The notes under the pieces were generated by a model. It saw only the letters and a list, made by a program, of their open reading frames with translations, ran no database searches and had not been told where the DNA came from. The position numbers and the translations under genes are program-made. This document shows positions 27,133-36,220 of a stretch of DNA of 64,000 nucleotides, piece after piece. Source of the DNA: JAEZDP01 sp964430855 (GTDB taxonomy: Bacteria; Acidobacteriota; Vicinamibacteria; Vicinamibacterales; Vicinamibacteraceae); contig CAYSHC010000006.1 in assembly GCA_964430855.1 (NCBI GenBank), positions 19,811 to 83,810 of the forward strand. The letters run 5' to 3'. Within the stretch, counting starts at the first letter, position 1. Each line of letters starts with the position of its first letter.

Positions 27133-28310
27133 TCCGTTGCGCGTCCGGCGATCATCGGGAGCATCGACGTGCCGTGGCCGAGCGCGGCGGCACCGAAGAC
27201 GTCGGCCACCGTCTGCCCGAGGTCCGCATAGGTTTGACGCGTCCCGAGGGCGAGGCCTGACGGCACGCGCGCGCCGACCATCACCAGCGGTACGTACTCG
27301 CGCGAGTGATCGGTGCTCGGCGTCGTCGGATCGTTGCCGTGGTCGGCCGTCACGATCAGCAGGTCGTCGGCGCGCAGCCGCCGCCGCAGGCCGCCGAGCG
27401 CCGCGTCGATCTCCTCGAGCCGGGCGGCGTACCCCTCCACGTCGTTGCGGTGGCCGAACGTCTGATCGAGGTCGACGAGGTTGGCAAAGATCAGCCCGGC
27501 GTCCACGCCGTCGAGCGCCTCCCGCAGGCCCGCGATGCCGTCGGCGTCCGACGTCGTCGGGCGGTGCGTCGTGATGCCGCGTCCGGCGAAAAGATCGTAG
27601 ACCTTGCCGATCGCGTGGACAGGCACGCCGGCCTCCGTCAGCCGGTCGAGGAGCGTCGGCTGCGTCGGCGGCAGCGCGTAGTCGTGCCGGCGCGCCGTGC
27701 GACGGTAGGCACCGGTCGTGCCCTCGAACGGCCGCGCGATGACCCGCCCGACGCCAAGCCCCTCCACGACCAGCGCGTAGGCGACCTCGCAGATCCGGTA
27801 CAGCTCCTCGACGGGCACGACGTCCTCGTGCGCGGCCACCTGGAAGACGCTGTCGGCCGACGTGTAGACGATGGGCCAGCCCGTGCGAACGTGCTCTTCG
27901 CCGAGCGCCTGGATGATCTCGGTGCCCGACGCGGCCACGTTGCCGAGGGTGCGTCGTCCGATGCGCGCCTCGAACTCCGCGATGACCTCCGGCGGGAAGC
28001 CCTCGGCAAACGTCGGGAAGGGCCTGTCGAGCACGACGCCAGCGATCTCCCAGTGTCCGGTCACCGAGTCCTTGCCGGCCGACGCCTCGGCCATCCGGCC
28101 CCAGGCGCCCGTTGGCGGCGACGACCACCCGAGCGCGGGCACGAGCGCCCCGAGGCCCCACCCCGCCAGGTGCGGAATGTCGAGGGGACGGACCGCGGCG
28201 ATGTTGCCGAGCGTGTCGCTGCCCTCGTCGCCATACCGGCCGGCGTCGGGCAGCGCGCCGATGCCCAGGCTGTCGAGCACGACCAGCACGACACGGGAGA
28301 AGGAACGCAC
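27129..28310 (-). CDS. deoB: Phosphopentomutase
   Basis: Interconverts ribose (or deoxyribose) 1-phosphate and 5-phosphate in nucleoside salvage. It has 393 residues. The metal and phospho-threonine sites of the alkaline phosphatase fold are visible: VVLDSLGIGALPDA (Asp13), DEGSDTLGNI (Thr33), GKDSVTGHWEIAG and TADHGNDPTTPSTDHSRE. The start is GTG at 28310; a longer open frame upstream overlaps hfq and is not conserved. It pairs functionally with the MTA phosphorylase at 54366 and neighbours dgt. Confidence 0.94.
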   Translation of the reverse strand: MRSFSRVVLVVLDSLGIGALPDAGRYGDEGSDTLGNIAAVRPLDIPHLAGWGLGALVPALGWSSPPTGAWGRMAEASAGKDSVTGHWEIAGVVLDRPFPTFAEGFPPEVIAEFEARIGRRTLGNVAASGTEIIQALGEEHVRTGWPIVYTSADSVFQVAAHEDVVPVEELYRICEVAYALVVEGLGVGRVIARPFEGTTGAYRRTARRHDYALPPTQPTLLDRLTEAGVPVHAIGKVYDLFAGRGITTHRPTTSDADGIAGLREALDGVDAGLIFANLVDLDQTFGHRNDVEGYAARLEEIDAALGGLRRRLRADDLLIVTADHGNDPTTPSTDHSREYVPLVMVGARVPSGLALGTRQTYADLGQTVADVFGAAALGHGTSMLPMIAGRATE

Positions 28311-28323
28311 GCGAGTGGGTGGC

Positions 28324-28593
28324 CTATGCGTCGTGGGGCGCCGACGACGAGAAGTAGTTGGCAATCGATCGGTTCGACCTGATGGTCGCGATGGCGTGCT
28401 TGAAGACCATGTGGTCGACGCCATCGTGCTCGACGACCAAAGCGAACCTGTCGAAGTTCTTGATGCGGCCCTCGATCAGCTGGCCGTCCATGAGCCGCAG
28501 GGTGACGGTGAGGCGCTCGCGCCGCGCGGAGTTGAGGAAGACGTCCTGGATGTTCGGGGCTCCGGACGACTTCGATTCACGATGGCCTGGCAT
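28324..28593 (-). CDS. hfq: RNA chaperone Hfq
   Basis: Hexameric Sm-like protein that pairs small RNAs with mRNAs. It has 89 residues. The Sm1 region is NIQDVFLNSARRERLTVTL and GQLIEGRIKNFDRFALVV; the Sm2 part, HMVFKHAIATI, has FKHA where the classical form has YKHA. The N-terminal MPGHRESKSSGAP is longer than in E. coli. The ATG overlaps the miaA stop by one base (TGATG), the conserved miaA-hfq arrangement. Confidence 0.94.
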   Translation of the reverse strand: MPGHRESKSSGAPNIQDVFLNSARRERLTVTLRLMDGQLIEGRIKNFDRFALVVEHDGVDHMVFKHAIATIRSNRSIANYFSSSAPHDA

Positions 28594-29537
28594 CAGCGCG
28601 ACACTCCCCAGGATTCGATCGTCCGGCACGCGGATGCGATAGTGGCAGGCCACTCGCCGGCGCCATCGAGCCACTTCAGCGTAGGCTCTTTCCTGAACCA
28701 GATCAACTGACGGCGGGCGTACTGCCTGTTCTCCCGCACGATGAGCGCCCGCGTCGCCGCCTCGTCGCGGACGCCGTCGAGCATCTCGAGGATCTGCCGG
28801 TACACGAGGCCGCTGAACGGATGGGCCGTGCGCGGGACGCCGGCATCCAGCAGCCGCTCGACCTCCTGAACCACCCCGCGCTCCCACTGCGCGTCCACGC
28901 GCCGGGCCACGCGCTCGGCGATGACCTCCGACGGCAGCCGGACGCCCAGCGCCAGCACACGGTACTCGGGCAGCGGCGGGCGCGTCTCGGCGAAGTGCCA
29001 CGAGAGCGGTCGGCCGGTCAGGATGCGCACCTCGAGCGCGCGAACGAGCCGCTTCTCGTCGCGCGGCATGATGCGCGTGGCCGACGGGGGGTCGACCCGC
29101 GCGACGGCGCGATGCAGGAACTCGACGCCCCGCCGCCCCGCGACGGCACGCAGCCTCGCGCGCAGCGCCTCGTCGCGCCCCGGGCCCTCGAACAGGCCGT
29201 GCGTCAGGGCGCGGAAGTAGAAGCCGGTGCCGCCGACGAGAATCGGCAGGCGCCCGCGGGCCGTGATGTCGCGGATGCACGCCGCGGCGTCGCGGGCGTA
29301 GTGCGCCGCCGAGTAGAGTGCCGTCGGCTCGACGTGGTCCACGAGGTGGTGCGGGATGCCGCGGCGCGCCTCCACGGGCACCTTGTCGGTGCCGATGTCG
29401 AAATGGCGGTAGACAGCCGTCGAGTCGCAGTTGACGATCTCGCCGTCGAACCGCTCGGCCAAGGCGATGCCGAGCGCGCTCTTCCCCGTCGCTGTCGGAC
29501 CAAGCACCGCGAGGAGCGGCGGAGCAGGATTGGCCAC
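28593..29537 (-). CDS. miaA: tRNA dimethylallyltransferase
   Basis: Adds a dimethylallyl group to A37 of tRNAs reading codons that begin with U. It has 314 residues. The P-loop is GPTATGKSAL (13-22). CDSTAVYRHFDIGTDK carries a DS pair as in the usual CDSmQvY motif, though the Gln is replaced. GGTGFYFRAL and RRQLIWFRKE are typical. The start is GTG at 29537, 4 bases after tonB. It is followed by hfq. Confidence 0.94.
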   Translation of the reverse strand: MANPAPPLLAVLGPTATGKSALGIALAERFDGEIVNCDSTAVYRHFDIGTDKVPVEARRGIPHHLVDHVEPTALYSAAHYARDAAACIRDITARGRLPILVGGTGFYFRALTHGLFEGPGRDEALRARLRAVAGRRGVEFLHRAVARVDPPSATRIMPRDEKRLVRALEVRILTGRPLSWHFAETRPPLPEYRVLALGVRLPSEVIAERVARRVDAQWERGVVQEVERLLDAGVPRTAHPFSGLVYRQILEMLDGVRDEAATRALIVRENRQYARRQLIWFRKEPTLKWLDGAGEWPATIASACRTIESWGVSR

Positions 29538-29541
29538 GGCG

Positions 29542-30615
29542 CTACTGGGACGGGGGCTGCTCGTTGTAGAAGAACGTCACCGTGAAGAAGGCCGTGGGTG
29601 ACGGGTACTCCGGCGGCAGCGGCTGCGTGGGGTTGGACCAGGCGAGCGAGTTGGCCGCGGCGCGATCGAACGAGTCGATGCCGGATGGCTTGGCCACGGT
29701 GATGTCGGTGATGCGGCCGTCCTTGTGCACGTTGAACGTGATCGCGACGTGCCCCTTGAGGAGCATCGCCGCCTCGGGGATCAGCCAGTTCCGCTTGATC
29801 TGTGCAATGAAGCGTCGGATCCACGGCCCGAACTCGACGCCCTTGGTGTCGAACTGGATGTAGGGGCCGAACGGCGAGTTCCCCCCGTCCGGATTGTTGA
29901 GGGCCTCGTCCTGAACGTACCGCTCGAGGTTGCGCAGTGCCTGTCCAAGCGCACCGCCGGGCGGTCGCGCGGCAGCCGTCGCGCCCGACCGGGCCGATTG
30001 GGTGAGGGATCCGTCCGCGCCGCGCGGAAGGCTGGCCGTGTCGCGCTCGCGCATGTCCAGGCCCCCGTCGGCCGGCTCAGGGGTCGCGGCAGCCGCGCTG
30101 GCCTGCGCCTGCGCCGCCTCGGCCAGCGCGCGGGCGGCGGCCTCTTCCGCGGCGCGCGTGTCGGACGGCTCGGGCGCCGGGCCCCTCCCCTTCGCGGCCT
30201 CGCGCGCCTCGGTACGCTCGACGAACTCGAGCGAGTTGCCTTCGGAGTACGGCTGCGGATTGGTGGCGTTCGGGCGCGGTTCCGGCGAGCGCGCGCTGCG
30301 GTCGATGTCGGCCAGGGGCGCGCGCTCGGTCGGCGGGCCGGTCTGCATGTCGAGCCGTGGCTGGACGAAGACGAATCGCGCCTGGTCCTGCTGCTGTTGC
30401 TGCTGCTGAAGCTCGAGCGCGCGCCTGATGGCCTCCTGCCGCGCCCGCGCCGCGTCCTCCTGCCAGCGCTGCACGAAGGGCAGCTGCGGGCCGAACAGCA
30501 GCGCCGCCAGCACGAGCGCGTGGAGGAACATCGACAGGATCACGCCCTCCCGACGCGACATCGGGGTGTCGATCGACGGCGGCTCGGGGCGGTGATCGTC
30601 GAGGTTGATGAACAT
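29542..30615 (-). CDS. TonB-family energy transducer / TonB C-terminal protein
   Basis: A 357-residue inner-membrane protein reaching through the periplasm. A short cytoplasmic start is followed by one membrane helix at about 26-43 (ILSMFLHALVLAALLFG). A Glu/Gln-rich coiled stretch (65-80, with seven Gln in a row) and a long Pro/Ala-rich linker follow. The TonB C-terminal domain covers about 255-350, with FIAQIKRNWLIPEAA and VTFNVHKDGRI-like AITFNVHKDGRITDITV. No exbB or exbD is nearby. It may energise TonB-dependent receptors or serve as a TolA-like envelope protein; the sequence alone does not decide. Confidence 0.82.
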   Translation of the reverse strand: MFINLDDHRPEPPSIDTPMSRREGVILSMFLHALVLAALLFGPQLPFVQRWQEDAARARQEAIRRALELQQQQQQQDQARFVFVQPRLDMQTGPPTERAPLADIDRSARSPEPRPNATNPQPYSEGNSLEFVERTEAREAAKGRGPAPEPSDTRAAEEAAARALAEAAQAQASAAAATPEPADGGLDMRERDTASLPRGADGSLTQSARSGATAAARPPGGALGQALRNLERYVQDEALNNPDGGNSPFGPYIQFDTKGVEFGPWIRRFIAQIKRNWLIPEAAMLLKGHVAITFNVHKDGRITDITVAKPSGIDSFDRAAANSLAWSNPTQPLPPEYPSPTAFFTVTFFYNEQPPSQ

Positions 30616-30629
30616 CAGCGGTCGTGTTC

Positions 30630-30665
30630 AGTATAGGCGGCGCCCCCCGCCGGGCGGCGGGCTGG
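30630..30665 (-). promoter_or_regulatory. GC hairpin and -10 box before tonB
   Basis: The gap after ubiE holds a GC-rich palindrome (about 30643-30660) that could attenuate the upstream transcript. It is followed on the minus strand by TATACT (30635-30630), about 15 bases before the tonB ATG. No -35 match is visible. This is a possible internal promoter of the long operon. Confidence 0.35.
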
Positions 30666-30677
30666 CAGCCAGCGCCC

Positions 30678-31421
30678 TTACGGCCGCTGTGCCACGTAGA
30701 GGTAGACGACGCCGAGCGTCAAAGGGACGGCCCGCGCGTGCGCCAGCCCGGCATCCCGCAGCTGGGCCACGAACTCGGCGGGCGACGCGAAGCCGTCCAC
30801 CGACGCGGGCAGGTACGCGTAGGCCTCGCCATGCCGCGAGACCAGCCGCCCGATGCGCGGCAGGACGTGCCGGAAGTACCAGAGATACACCTGCCGGATG
30901 ACGGGCAGCTGCGGCGTCGAGAACTCCAGGATGGCCAGGCGCCCGCCGGGACGAAGCACGCGCGCCACCTCCCGCAGGGTCCGCCGCGGGTCCTGCACGT
31001 TGCGGATGCCGAACGCGATGGTGACCGCTTCCACGGTGCCGTCGGCGAGCGGCACCTGCGTGGCGTCGCCACGCACGAGCGGCACGAGGCGCAGCCGGCC
31101 TTCCTGCCGAAGCTTGTGCTGTCCTACCCGGAGCATCTCCGCCGAGAAGTCCACCCCCACGACGCGCTCCGCGCGGCGGCGCGAGACGATGGCGCGCGCG
31201 ACGTCGCAGGTGCCGGTGCACAGGTCGAGGACCGTGCCGCGGCCGGTGAGCCCGAGCTGCCTGACGGCTCGCCAGCGCCAGTAGAGATCGAGCCCGCCGC
31301 TCAGGACGTGGTTGAGCAGGTCGTAGCGCCGGGCGATGGCGTCGAACATGCCGGCGATCTTCGCGGGCTGCTTGTCGGTGGACGGCGTGAGGCCGCCGTA
31401 GCTGCTGGCCGTTGTCGTCAT
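30678..31421 (-). CDS. ubiE: Demethylmenaquinone methyltransferase (UbiE/MenG)
   Basis: Last step of menaquinone synthesis, SAM-dependent C-methylation. It has 247 residues. The segment MFDAIARRYDLLNHVLSGGLD is the classical UbiE N-terminus. The SAM motif is VLDLCTGTCDVA, and post-motifs AFGIRNVQDPRRTLREVARVL and GGRLAILEFSTP are intact. In this futalosine-pathway setting the substrate is demethylmenaquinone rather than a ubiquinone precursor. The ATG at 31421 overlaps the ubiX stop by 4 bases. Confidence 0.94.
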   Translation of the reverse strand: MTTTASSYGGLTPSTDKQPAKIAGMFDAIARRYDLLNHVLSGGLDLYWRWRAVRQLGLTGRGTVLDLCTGTCDVARAIVSRRRAERVVGVDFSAEMLRVGQHKLRQEGRLRLVPLVRGDATQVPLADGTVEAVTIAFGIRNVQDPRRTLREVARVLRPGGRLAILEFSTPQLPVIRQVYLWYFRHVLPRIGRLVSRHGEAYAYLPASVDGFASPAEFVAQLRDAGLAHARAVPLTLGVVYLYVAQRP

Positions 31422-32050
31422 GGCTCCGGCGCCTCGTCCGGATCCCAGACCGGGTAGAGCGCGTGGGGGATATGCAGCAGCGACAGGATGCGTCCCGCCA
31501 TGAACGCGGCAAGGTCGTCGATCGTCTTCGGCTGCTGGTAGAAACCGGGCATCGCCGGCACCACGATGGCGCCCGCCTCCGCGCAGGCAACCATGTTGCG
31601 AAGCTGCGGCAGGCTGAGCGGCGTCTCGCGCGGCACGACGATGAGCGGCCGCCGCTCCTTGAGCATCACGTCGGCCGCGCGCTCGACGAGCGAGCGCGAC
31701 AGACCGTGCGCGATGGCGGCCATGGTCTTCATCGAGCACGGCACGACCACCATCGCGTCGGCGCCGCGGCTGCCGCTCGCCAGCCGCGCGCCCATGTCCC
31801 TGTTGCTGTACACGGTCCACCGGCCGCGCCGCACGTCCTCGCCGTACCTCGCCTCGAGCAGGTCCTGAAGCCGATCGAGCCTCGCCTCGGGGCCGATCTC
31901 GTCGACGAGCAGGCGGCGGCCGTAGTCGCTCGCGATGACGTCCACGGTCTGGCCGGCGGCAAGCAGCGCGCCGAGCGTCCGCACGGCGTAGATCGCACCG
32001 CTCGCGCCCGTGATCGCCAGCACGATGCGCCGTGGCGTCTCAGCGGACAT
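31418..32050 (-). CDS. ubiX: UbiX-like flavin prenyltransferase (MqnM role)
   Basis: Makes prenylated FMN for a UbiD-type decarboxylase. In the futalosine pathway UbiX and UbiD homologues (MqnM, MqnL) remove the carboxyl group of the naphthoate. It has 210 residues. The FMN site is IVLAITGASGAIYAV at the N-terminus, with VPCSMKTMAAIAHG and PLIVVPRETPLSLPQLRNM downstream. I chose the ATG at 32050; a GTG two codons earlier is also in frame. It overlaps the prenyltransferase gene. The partner UbiD is not in the window. Confidence 0.93.
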   Translation of the reverse strand: MSAETPRRIVLAITGASGAIYAVRTLGALLAAGQTVDVIASDYGRRLLVDEIGPEARLDRLQDLLEARYGEDVRRGRWTVYSNRDMGARLASGSRGADAMVVVPCSMKTMAAIAHGLSRSLVERAADVMLKERRPLIVVPRETPLSLPQLRNMVACAEAGAIVVPAMPGFYQQPKTIDDLAAFMAGRILSLLHIPHALYPVWDPDEAPEP

Positions 32051-32900
32051 ACACACTCAGTCCCGTGGTCGCGAGGTAGAGGATCCCCACCCATCCGTTG
32101 AGGTCGAACGCCCGCTTCACCTGCGACAGGTCGTCCTCGGAGACGAGCGACTGCTCGTAGATCAGCAGCAGCGCCACGAGGCCGACGCCGGCGTGGTAGA
32201 CCATGCCGAGGTCCGCGATGACGCCCAGCGCCGCGAGGCTTGCCACGGTGAGGCCGTGCAGGACGCGCGAGAAGAGGAGCGACAGGCGCACGCCGAACCT
32301 GACGGGCACCGAGCGGAGGCCGTGCCGGCGATCGAAGTCGAGGTCCTGGCAGGCATAGAGGATGTCGAAGCCGGCCACCCACGTGCCGATGGCGACCGCG
32401 AGCAGCACCGGCTCCCACGACGCGCCGCCGCCGGCGGCCAGCCATCCGCCGACCGGCGCGACGGCCATCGCCAGCCCGAGGAACGCCTGCGTCGCCCACG
32501 TGTAGCGCTTCGCCAGCGAGTACCAGAACACGATCGCGAGCGCGAGCGGCGAGAGCCAGCCGCAGAGCGTACTGAGCGCGAAGGAGGCATACACGAACAC
32601 GGCGGCGGACACGGCCAGGAAGAGCCAGGCTTCGCGCGCCGACATCGCGCCTCGCGGCAGCTCGCGCTGCGCCGTGCGGGGGTTGAGGGCGTCGAAGCGC
32701 GCGTCGACGATCCGGTTGAAGGCCATCGCCGCGCTGCGTGCGCCGACCATCGCGACGACGATCCACCCCATGCGCGCCCATGTGAGCGGCACCGTGCGCG
32801 CGGCCAGCACCGCGCCGACGAGCGCGAACGGCAGCGCGAAGAGCGAGTGGCTGATGCGCACGAACGAGAGATAGGTGGCGATCCGCTCGACGACCTTCAT
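32040..32900 (-). CDS. UbiA-family prenyltransferase (MqnP-like)
   Basis: Integral membrane enzyme, 286 residues with about eight helices, joining a polyprenyl chain to an aromatic ring. The first Asp-rich motif is Asn62-x3-Asp66-x3-Asp70 (FNRIVDARFD) and the second is ACQDLDFDRRHGLRS. Its place between mqnX and ubiX in a futalosine cluster supports attachment to 1,4-dihydroxy-6-naphthoate (the MqnP role) rather than to 4-hydroxybenzoate. The ATG at 32900 overlaps the mqnX stop by 4 bases. Confidence 0.9.
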   Translation of the reverse strand: MKVVERIATYLSFVRISHSLFALPFALVGAVLAARTVPLTWARMGWIVVAMVGARSAAMAFNRIVDARFDALNPRTAQRELPRGAMSAREAWLFLAVSAAVFVYASFALSTLCGWLSPLALAIVFWYSLAKRYTWATQAFLGLAMAVAPVGGWLAAGGGASWEPVLLAVAIGTWVAGFDILYACQDLDFDRRHGLRSVPVRFGVRLSLLFSRVLHGLTVASLAALGVIADLGMVYHAGVGLVALLLIYEQSLVSEDDLSQVKRAFDLNGWVGILYLATTGLSVYVR

Positions 32901-34159
32901 GCCGCCTCCTGCCGGGCCACGCACTCGTCCAGCCAGCGCCGGCGCGCGTGCGACGGCTGGCCGCTCACGAGCCAATCGGCGGCCCCTAAGACGTCGCGCA
33001 CGTCGGCGGGCAGGTCCACGACCAGGGCACGCGACGATCGCCCGGGCGCGAGCGCGCCGAGGTCGTCGAAGCCCAGGGCTTCAGCGCCTCCATGGGTGGC
33101 CGCCTCGAGCAGCGTCATCGCCGGCACGCCGGGCGCCAGGCGCCTGAGGGCGGCGAGCTCCTGGAACATGTCGAGATCGTCGACGCTCGCGAGGCTGTCG
33201 GTGCCTGCCGCGACGCGGACGCCGGCGGCGAACGCCTCGGCGACCGGCGGCGCGCCTGCGCCCACCCAGGCGTTGCTGCGCGCGCACAGCACCAGCGTGC
33301 ATCCCCGGCGCGCGAGCAGGTCGAGGTCCTCCGGCGCGCATTGCGTGCCGTGGACGACGAGCAGCCGGCGGTGCAGCACGCCAAGATCGTCGAGGTAGCG
33401 CACCGTCGACGTGCCGGGCGGTGCCCAGCCCTCGTCCCAGACACCGAGGCGCTCGAGAAAGGCTCGCCAGGGGCCGGTGCCGTCCTTCAGCAGCTGCGAC
33501 TCCTCCGGCGACTCGGCCACGTGCAGCGACGACCTGCGCGCGTCGTTGACATCGAGGGCGCCGACGATGGCGCGGATCAGGCCGGGCGCCGTCGAGTACG
33601 GTGCGTGGGGCGCCACGCCCAGGCGCAGCTCGCGGCGGCCGTGCGCGCCGCTCCCGGCGTCGGCGGCCCGCCACGCCTCATTGGCGACGGCCTCGCCGTT
33701 GCCGGCCCGGAAGCCGAGCCGCTCGTCGAAGTGCCAGGCCGACACGCGCGCGGCCGCGAGCGGCGCCACGGCGGCGCGGGTGTTGCCGATGTCGGCAAGG
33801 GCCACGGTGCCGGAGGCCACGGCCTCGTCGATGGCGGCGGTGATGATCTCGGGCGGCGCTGCCGGCTCGGATGCGCGCAGGGCGAGCAGGGCCTGCACCC
33901 ACTCCACGAACGAGGCCGCCGGCGCGACGCGCCCGCGCAGGTGCGACAGCTCGAGGTGTGTGTGGGCGTTGACGAGTCCCGGCAGGACGACGGCGTGGCC
34001 GAGGTCGAGGACGTGCGGCGCCTGCCCGTCGTCACCGGCACTGGTCGGCCGACCCTTACCCATCGCGACGATCGTCCCGCCCGCCACGTCGAGCCAGCCG
34101 CCGGCGATCGGCGGCGCGTTCATGGGAAGGACGCAGGCGGCGTGCACGCGCGTGACCAT
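32897..34159 (-). CDS. mqnX: Amidohydrolase, probable aminodeoxyfutalosine deaminase
   Basis: Zinc-type deaminase that would convert aminodeoxyfutalosine to futalosine. It has 420 residues. Metal and substrate motifs of the TRZ/ATZ amidohydrolases are present: NAHTHLELSHL (His66, His68), LHVAESPEESQLL, VHGTQCAPEDL and AAGTDSLASVDDLD. The urease-like outer beta domain is split between the ends. It lies directly between mqnC and the prenyltransferase gene, so the specific role rests on context and family. A related ATZ-type deaminase with another substrate cannot be excluded. Confidence 0.85.
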   Translation of the reverse strand: MVTRVHAACVLPMNAPPIAGGWLDVAGGTIVAMGKGRPTSAGDDGQAPHVLDLGHAVVLPGLVNAHTHLELSHLRGRVAPAASFVEWVQALLALRASEPAAPPEIITAAIDEAVASGTVALADIGNTRAAVAPLAAARVSAWHFDERLGFRAGNGEAVANEAWRAADAGSGAHGRRELRLGVAPHAPYSTAPGLIRAIVGALDVNDARRSSLHVAESPEESQLLKDGTGPWRAFLERLGVWDEGWAPPGTSTVRYLDDLGVLHRRLLVVHGTQCAPEDLDLLARRGCTLVLCARSNAWVGAGAPPVAEAFAAGVRVAAGTDSLASVDDLDMFQELAALRRLAPGVPAMTLLEAATHGGAEALGFDDLGALAPGRSSRALVVDLPADVRDVLGAADWLVSGQPSHARRRWLDECVARQEAA

Positions 34160-34170
34160 GCCCGGCCCCG

Positions 34171-35403
34171 TCAGGACGAGCCCTGCCCCTGCTGCTGGCG
34201 CGCGAGGCGCCCGGCCCGGCTCCTGGCCTCGTACGCCGCCAGCTCCGCGGGCATCAGCTCGTCGCCTTCGCGCTTGGCGACGTCGAGCGTGAGGCGCCTC
34301 GGGACCGCGCGCTCGCGGAAGAACGGCTCGCCCAGGATCTCGTAGTGCATGTTCCGGCGCTTCGGCACGAACCCGGCGTTCTCGATGTTGCGGACGATCT
34401 CGACCTCGTCCATGCAATAGCTGGCGCCGGCCGCGCGGACGACGTTTTCCTCGATCATCACGCTGCCCATGTCGTTGGCACCGAAGCCGAGGCTGAGCTG
34501 CCCGACCTTCCCGCCCTGCGTCACCCACGACGCCTGGAGGTTGTCGAAGTTGTCGAGCACGATTCGGGCAATGGCGAGCGTGCGGAGGTACTCCGTGCCG
34601 GTCAGCTCGACGCCGTCGAGCTCGGTGTGGTCCGGCTGGTAGCTCCAGGTGATGAACGCCGTGAAGCCGCCGGTCTCGTCCTGGAGCTGCCGCAGCCGCA
34701 CGAGATGCTCGATGCGCTCGGCGGGCGTCTCGACGCTCCCGTACATCATCGTCGCCGTCGTCCTGAGGCCGGCGCGATGGGCCTGCCCCATCACCGTCAG
34801 CCACTCGTCGGCGGTCGCCTTGTTGTAGCAGTTGAGCAGGCGGCGTACCCGGTCGACGAGGATCTCGGCGCCCCCCCCGGGAATGCTGTCGAGCCCCGCG
34901 TCGACGAGGCGCGCAATCACCTCGTCGGTGGGCAGCCGTGACGTGCGGCTGATGTGGATCACCTCCGGCGGCGACAGCGCGTGCAGCTTGAAGTCCGGGT
35001 AACGCGCCTTGATGGCCGTGAACAGGTCGATGTACCACTGGAGCGGCAGGTCGGGGTTGTGCCCGCCCTGCAGCAGCAGCTGCACGCCACCCACCTCGAT
35101 CGTCTCGTCGATCTTCCTGAAGATCTCCTCGCGCGAGAGCACGTAGCCTTCAGGGCTGCCGACCGTCCGGTAGAACGCGCAGAAGTTGCAGCGTGCCACG
35201 CAGACGTTCGTGTAGTTGACGTTGCGGTCGATGATGTAGGTGACGACGCCGTCAGGGTGCCGGCGCGCGCGCACCTCGTCGGCCAGTCCGCCGAGCAGCC
35301 ACGTCGGCGCCTGCTCGTAGAGCACGAGGGCGTCGTCGGCCGAGAGGCGCTCGCCCGCACGGACGCGGTCGGCAAGCGCGGCAATCACCGGGTTCTGTTC
35401 CAT
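34171..35403 (-). CDS. mqnC: Cyclic dehypoxanthine futalosine synthase (radical SAM)
   Basis: Radical-SAM enzyme closing the ring to cyclic dehypoxanthine futalosine. It has 410 residues. The 4Fe-4S motif is Cys68-x3-Cys72-x2-Cys75 (NVCVARCNFCAF). It is followed by LLQGGHNPDLPLQWY, GLDSIPGGGAEIL, MMYGSVETPAERIEH and FGANDMGSVMIEENVV; the last favours MqnC over MqnE. The ATG at 35403 lies 4 bases after mqnA; a longer frame upstream is not conserved. It is a close structural relative of the cysteine-less protein at 36217-37116. Confidence 0.95.
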   Translation of the reverse strand: MEQNPVIAALADRVRAGERLSADDALVLYEQAPTWLLGGLADEVRARRHPDGVVTYIIDRNVNYTNVCVARCNFCAFYRTVGSPEGYVLSREEIFRKIDETIEVGGVQLLLQGGHNPDLPLQWYIDLFTAIKARYPDFKLHALSPPEVIHISRTSRLPTDEVIARLVDAGLDSIPGGGAEILVDRVRRLLNCYNKATADEWLTVMGQAHRAGLRTTATMMYGSVETPAERIEHLVRLRQLQDETGGFTAFITWSYQPDHTELDGVELTGTEYLRTLAIARIVLDNFDNLQASWVTQGGKVGQLSLGFGANDMGSVMIEENVVRAAGASYCMDEVEIVRNIENAGFVPKRRNMHYEILGEPFFRERAVPRRLTLDVAKREGDELMPAELAAYEARSRAGRLARQQQGQGSS

Positions 35404-35407
35404 GACG

Positions 35408-36220
35408 TCACGTTCTGGTGCCCGCGGCCACGACGGCGTCGCCGATGGCGAAAGTGCGTGCCGGTGCGAGCCCGAGCTCGACGGCAAGCGCAAGATATCG
35501 CGTGAGGCCCTGCTGCGCGTCTCCGCCCAGATCGTAGCGGATATGCTCGCGCAGGTAACGGGCCGCCGCGATTTCGCGGCCGGGGTCGCCGCCCGCGTAC
35601 TCGCGCGCGATTGTGTCGATGGCTTCCCGCCCGGCCGCATAGGCCTCGTGCAACCCGGTCACCACCCGCTCGGTCAGCGTGCCGGCGCGGGCGGCCCAGA
35701 CGGCGAAGACAAAGGGCAGGCCCGTCATGGCCAGCCATGCCTCCCCGAGGTCGATCTTGTCCGCGTCGAGGTCGCGCCATGACGCGTCGAGTGCGGGGTC
35801 GCCGATGAGCAGCGCGGCGTCGGCGCTGGCCAGCATCGCCGCGAGGTCGGGCCGCTGGTCGACAAACGTCGGCGTGATGCCGAAATGCCGCGCGCACAGG
35901 ATCCGCAGCAGGCCGGCCGAGGCGCGCGAGCTCGTGTCGAGCGCGATCGTCCGGATGTCGCTCACCGGGCGCCGCGAGAAGAGCATGACCGAGTCGACGC
36001 GCCCGCGGCAGGCGATCGCCAGCCCGGGGACCACCTCGTACGGCGTGTCGCCGCGCAGCAGCTCGATCGCCGGCACCAGGCCCACGTCGATCCGGCCGGC
36101 GTGCAGCAGCCGCGCGCACTCGGACGGCACGTCGAAGCGGACGTCGCACCAGCCGGCGCGCTCTAGGCCCCACGCGAGCGGGCGTGCGTTCAGGAACTCG
36201 ACGGCGCCAATCCTCGTCAC
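35408..36220 (-). CDS. mqnA: Chorismate dehydratase
   Basis: First step of the futalosine pathway: chorismate to 3-[(1-carboxyvinyl)oxy]benzoate. It has 270 residues, cofactor-free, with the fold of periplasmic binding proteins. The start RIGAVEFLNARPLAWGLE, then FDVPSECARLLHAGRIDVGLVPAIE and IALDTSSRASAGLLRIL, are characteristic. The GTG at 36220 overlaps the stop of the MqnE-like gene by 4 bases. It is followed by mqnC, mqnX and the prenyltransferase gene. Confidence 0.94.
   Translation of the reverse strand: MTRIGAVEFLNARPLAWGLERAGWCDVRFDVPSECARLLHAGRIDVGLVPAIELLRGDTPYEVVPGLAIACRGRVDSVMLFSRRPVSDIRTIALDTSSRASAGLLRILCARHFGITPTFVDQRPDLAAMLASADAALLIGDPALDASWRDLDADKIDLGEAWLAMTGLPFVFAVWAARAGTLTERVVTGLHEAYAAGREAIDTIAREYAGGDPGREIAAARYLREHIRYDLGGDAQQGLTRYLALAVELGLAPARTFAIGDAVVAAGTRT

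Noticed and set aside
32040..32900. The prenyltransferase as a ubiquinone-pathway UbiA
   Set aside because: Its neighbours are mqnX, mqnC and mqnA and no ubiquinone hydroxylase genes are present, so the menaquinone (MqnP) role is more likely.
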